From: an uncultured Algimonas sp.
GTDB lineage: Bacteria > Pseudomonadota > Alphaproteobacteria > Caulobacterales > Maricaulaceae
DNA: 64,000 nt
Reading direction: 5' to 3'
NCBI RefSeq assembly: GCF_947498175.1
Contig: NZ_CANMJB010000001.1
Location: 62,001-126,000 of the forward strand
Part shown: piece by piece, positions 60,476 through 64,000 of the stretch
Layout of the letters: each line of letters begins with the position of its first letter
Position numbering within the stretch: the first letter of the stretch is position 1
Made by a program: the position numbers and the translations under genes
The notes under the pieces: generated by a model
Database searches by the model: none
Told to the model about the DNA's origin: nothing
What the model saw: the letters and a program-made list of their open reading frames with translations, nothing else

Positions 60476-60624
60476 ACTCTTACACAAACGTAACACTTAG
60501 GTCCAAGTCATTGCGTCGGTGCCTTGAAGTCTGGCGAGTTTGTAATATTCGATGGTCAAAGCAGTTTCAGTACGCTGCAGACAAAAACCAAATGAAAGTG
60601 CTGTCGAACTTGAAGGGAAATCAA

Positions 60625-63600
60625 ATGCCAAAAAGCATAAAGGAGCGCCTGCTCCTATCCGGCGTGGCCGTTAGTCTCGTTGCGTCGATGGTATCAATGC
60701 CTGCCTACGCACAGGTCGACGATGAAATCGTCCCAACTCCGGCTGAGGAAGAACGTATCGAAGAGCTGCTTGACGATGAAGTCATCGTCACCGGTTCACG
60801 TATTGCCCGAACTGTTGGCGACGCTCCAATTCCGTTGATTTCCTTGTCGCAAGAACAACTCTTCGAATCTGGCTTCATCGATCTAGCTGATTTTCTTTCG
60901 GATACGCCCGCGTTGCAGGGGTCACAAGTTCCGGATGATACGACTGGTGCTACGCTCAACGCAGCAGGATTGTCGCTTTTGAACTTGCGTCAGCTTGGCA
61001 CAAACCGAACGCTAACACTTGTGGACGGCCAGCGTCAGGTTGCCAGCGTGAGCGGCACTTCGGCGGTTGATATCAGTACGATTCCTCAAATTGCCATTGA
61101 GCGGACGGAAGTCGCAACAGGTGGGGCATCCGCCATCTACGGTGCCGATGCGGTCTCAGGTGTTGTGAACTTCATCTTGGTAGATGATTTCGAAGGTGTT
61201 GAACTGGATGGCACTTATCAAGAAGACCGTAATGGTTTCAACGACTCATTCCGTCTTTCCGGCATGGTTGGCGGTAATTTCGATGATGATCGAGGCAACG
61301 CATTCATAGCGGTTGAGCTTCGCAATGCTGACGAGTTGGTGCAGAGTGACGTCGATTTTTACAAGCCCAATGCTGCACTAATTCGCATAGACAGTGATAC
61401 TGACAACCCTGAAGGTGTTTCTATTCCAGATGGTCAGCCTAATTTTGGTCTGTTTACCAATGCTACTTTGGACATCATCAATAATGCGGGTGTGGTAAAT
61501 GCTTTCGGGCCAAATGGAATCTCTCCGACCGGTAACTTTTTCACATTTAATTCTTCTGGGCAGGCCATTCCGTTTCTGCAAGGCACGGATCCACGTACGG
61601 GCGCGCTGATTGGTTCGAGTGCCACACTGATTGGCGGTGATGGGCCAGGTGTTGATACAGGCCTTATAGCATCGCTGACGCCGTCTTCCGAAGTCACGAA
61701 CCTTATGAGCAAGATCAGCTATGAGCTGACTCCGTCTGTCGAGTTGTTCGTTGACGGGCGGTATTCGCATACAAGTGCGCAAACCTCCTTCCAACCTAGC
61801 TTCTTTTCAGGTGCGCCGAACTTCATCGGCCAGCCTGGAACGGCGGATGATCCTCGCCAGTTGGGCGCGCAAAGGTTCGGTGTCACGCCATTTACGGCAA
61901 TTGACAATGCATTCCTTGATCCTGCTGCTGTAACGGCAATCAACGGCAATCTGGGCGTTGCAAGCGTGCAGCGTTTTCAAGGTGAATTCAATCGCTCGCA
62001 GGATGCGACTCGCGAGCTGTTCCGTGTGGTCGGGGGGCTTCGGGGTGAGATCGATTCTCTCGTCGACAGTGATGATATATGGCAATGGGAGGTTTCCGGA
62101 AATTTTGGCCGCACTCTCGCCACCAATAGACAGCTCAACGTTCGATTGAACGATTCTTTCTTCGCAGGGGCCGACGCTATCCGTATCAACCAAGCTGATA
62201 TTGATAGAATTGCTGCCGCAGGGGGCACTTCAGGATTTAGTGTCGGGGACGTGGTTTGCCGTGTGCAATATCTGCAAGCCGTTGGTCTCCCGGCATCTGT
62301 ACCAGGTGTTGGCAATATATCTCAGCAGGTGATCGATGGATGCGTGCCATTTTCAGTATTTGGCGAAAACCAGATCAACGGTGATGCGCTCGAATACGTT
62401 CAGGCCAATCTTAACGATCGCTTCGAGCAGGAGCAGGTTGTATTCAATGCCAGTCTGAATGGCCCGCTCGGTGATTTCTGGGGTGCGGGAGATATGTTCT
62501 TCGTCGCCGGTGCTGAATATCGCGAAGAAAGATCCGAAACGAACCCTGATGAGTTGGCTCTTGAGAGAGACACTTTTGCAAACGTCATACAACCCACGGC
62601 GGGTAAGTTCAGTGTGACGGAGGTCTTTGGTGAACTAGAAATTCCAATCCTTACTGAAACCCCGTTTGCTGAGCAATTGACCGTGGCTGGAGCGGCGAGA
62701 TATTCGGACTACACTACGATTGGTGAGACTTTCACATGGAGCGCACGCGGCGAGTGGGAGCCCATAACCGATCTTCGATTCAGTGGTGGTTTTGCGAGAT
62801 CTGTTCGAGCGCCCAATATTGGCGAGCTCTTTCAAGCTCCAGCTCAGACCTTCTTTCAGATACTAGATCCCTGCGACTCGGTTTCATCCGTACCTAATGC
62901 AGACGATCCAACGGTTCGGGCTGCTAATTGTGCAGCGGCTGGAATTGCAGCTGACTTCATTGATCCCAATCCTAATATCTCCAATTCGGGATTTAACGGA
63001 GGTAATCCCGACCTTATCGAAGAGACATCGGATACGTATTTCTTCGGTGTAAGCTGGCGTCCGAGTTTCGAACCGGACTTCGTCATCGATCTTGATTATT
63101 TTAACATCGATATTGAGGATGCCACCACGACTCTGGGTGCTCAAACTGTCGTCAACAACTGTTACGATAGTGCAAATGGCATTGATAATGCCTTCTGCGC
63201 AGCTTTTGAGCGCGATCCTGCAAACGGAAATGAGATCGCCAACATAAACGTTGCGCCGATCAATGCTGCATTCTTTGCAACGGAGGGGATTGATTTTGAG
63301 GCTTTGTATCGCAAAGACTTGTCTGATATTTTCGGTGCGTCTGCGAGCGACTACGGCTCCTTGACGCTCCGTTTGCAAGGCACGCATCTGATCAACTTCG
63401 ATACGCAGCCTGACCCGCTCGATGATACCACGTTCGATACCGACGAAGGTGAAATCGGCTTTCCCGAGTGGCGGTTCAACACACGTTTGGCTTGGGATAT
63501 CGGGCGCTTTGGTCTGACATACCGTGTTGATTGGCAGTCGTCGCAGAACGTGTTCGATGAACAAAATCCTGATATCAGAGATGCTGCTGGTGCTGACATA

Positions 63601-63792
63601 CCCAGCGAGTTCTTGAAAACCGGATCGTTCGACCAACATGATCTAACAGGCACATTCGAACTGGGCGAAGGTGTCGTGCTACGAGGTGGCGTCATCAACA
63701 TTTTTGACAACGATCCGCCTCTTTATGCTGTTAACAACATCTTCGACATCTTTGGTCGTCGGATGTTCATCGGTTTCAACGCAAAGTTCTAA
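60625..63792 (+). CDS. TonB-dependent receptor
   Basis: Signal MPKSIKERLLLSGVAVSLVASMVSMPAYA; DEVIVTGSRIAR plug start; NLRQLGTNRTLTLVDGQRQV; ATGGASAIYGADAVSGVVNFIL; C-terminal FGRRMFIGFNAKF. Confidence 0.96.
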   Translation: MPKSIKERLLLSGVAVSLVASMVSMPAYAQVDDEIVPTPAEEERIEELLDDEVIVTGSRIARTVGDAPIPLISLSQEQLFESGFIDLADFLSDTPALQGSQVPDDTTGATLNAAGLSLLNLRQLGTNRTLTLVDGQRQVASVSGTSAVDISTIPQIAIERTEVATGGASAIYGADAVSGVVNFILVDDFEGVELDGTYQEDRNGFNDSFRLSGMVGGNFDDDRGNAFIAVELRNADELVQSDVDFYKPNAALIRIDSDTDNPEGVSIPDGQPNFGLFTNATLDIINNAGVVNAFGPNGISPTGNFFTFNSSGQAIPFLQGTDPRTGALIGSSATLIGGDGPGVDTGLIASLTPSSEVTNLMSKISYELTPSVELFVDGRYSHTSAQTSFQPSFFSGAPNFIGQPGTADDPRQLGAQRFGVTPFTAIDNAFLDPAAVTAINGNLGVASVQRFQGEFNRSQDATRELFRVVGGLRGEIDSLVDSDDIWQWEVSGNFGRTLATNRQLNVRLNDSFFAGADAIRINQADIDRIAAAGGTSGFSVGDVVCRVQYLQAVGLPASVPGVGNISQQVIDGCVPFSVFGENQINGDALEYVQANLNDRFEQEQVVFNASLNGPLGDFWGAGDMFFVAGAEYREERSETNPDELALERDTFANVIQPTAGKFSVTEVFGELEIPILTETPFAEQLTVAGAARYSDYTTIGETFTWSARGEWEPITDLRFSGGFARSVRAPNIGELFQAPAQTFFQILDPCDSVSSVPNADDPTVRAANCAAAGIAADFIDPNPNISNSGFNGGNPDLIEETSDTYFFGVSWRPSFEPDFVIDLDYFNIDIEDATTTLGAQTVVNNCYDSANGIDNAFCAAFERDPANGNEIANINVAPINAAFFATEGIDFEALYRKDLSDIFGASASDYGSLTLRLQGTHLINFDTQPDPLDDTTFDTDEGEIGFPEWRFNTRLAWDIGRFGLTYRVDWQSSQNVFDEQNPDIRDAAGADIPSEFLKTGSFDQHDLTGTFELGEGVVLRGGVINIFDNDPPLYAVNNIFDIFGRRMFIGFNAKF

Positions 63793-63810
63793 AGCTAATT
63801 CATAGCTTTT

Positions 63811-63836
63811 AAGCCGCCCCTCTGGGGCGGCTTTTG
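63811..63836 (+). terminator. Intrinsic terminator AAGCCGCCCC-tct-GGGGCGGCTTTT
   Basis: Perfect 10-bp stem, 3-nt loop and T tract downstream of the TonB receptor. Confidence 0.93.
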
Positions 63837-63928
63837 TGTATGAAGAAGACTTATGTGCCGCGCTGATTCCGCGGTTGGCATTCGCATCGGGTTTTGCTAG
63901 GCCGCGCGCGGATGTGAGAGGTTTGGAA

Positions 63929-64000
63929 ATGTTTCGGACCTCGATGATCGATCGGATCTTTCTTCCGGTCCTTTATAGCGGACATTGCACACTTGACTTC
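63929..64000 (+). CDS. Possible start of a CDS truncated by the window end
   Basis: Open from ATG 63929 (MFRTSMIDRIFLPVLYSGHCTLDF...) with no stop before 64000; too short to classify. Confidence 0.2.
   Translation, partial: MFRTSMIDRIFLPVLYSGHCTLDF

Overview
This is a 64 kb, GC-rich, gene-dense chromosomal segment from an alphaproteobacterium. Protein content suggests a Caulobacterales/Hyphomonadaceae-like lineage: a CcrM-type methyltransferase, the atpI-atpB-atpE-b'-b order, smc/DsbA/DUF721/mutY synteny, and mreBCD-mrdA-rodA. Most of it is housekeeping: crtI (partial), serS, M24 peptidase, prmA, uvrD, ATP synthase Fo operon, smc, mutY, hsp20, ccrM, thyA, folA, hflKC, Do-like protease, serB, miaA, mreBCD-mrdA-rodA, an Mla-like ABC operon, tig-clpP-clpX, sodC, gyrA, purB, radC, map and a large TonB-dependent receptor. 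I found no rRNA, tRNA, CRISPR array, transposase, phage module or recognisable defence island. I do not see a clear new multi-gene system. The items most worth follow-up are: (i) a HAD protein whose membrane tail looks like a truncated UbiA prenyltransferase lacking the Asp-rich motif; (ii) a tandem pair of secreted thioredoxin-like paralogs, one with CAPC and one with no active-site cysteines; (iii) a strong palindrome coincident with a sigma32-like promoter upstream of hsp20; (iv) sub-threshold small ORFs, including a 42-aa Arg-rich ORF with its own terminator and a CtrA-like site upstream; (v) a compositionally distinct TonB receptor with two adjacent palindromes upstream; (vi) an IscU/SufU-like scaffold apparently missing the third ligand Cys. 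All family assignments come from reading the supplied translations; no database search was run.
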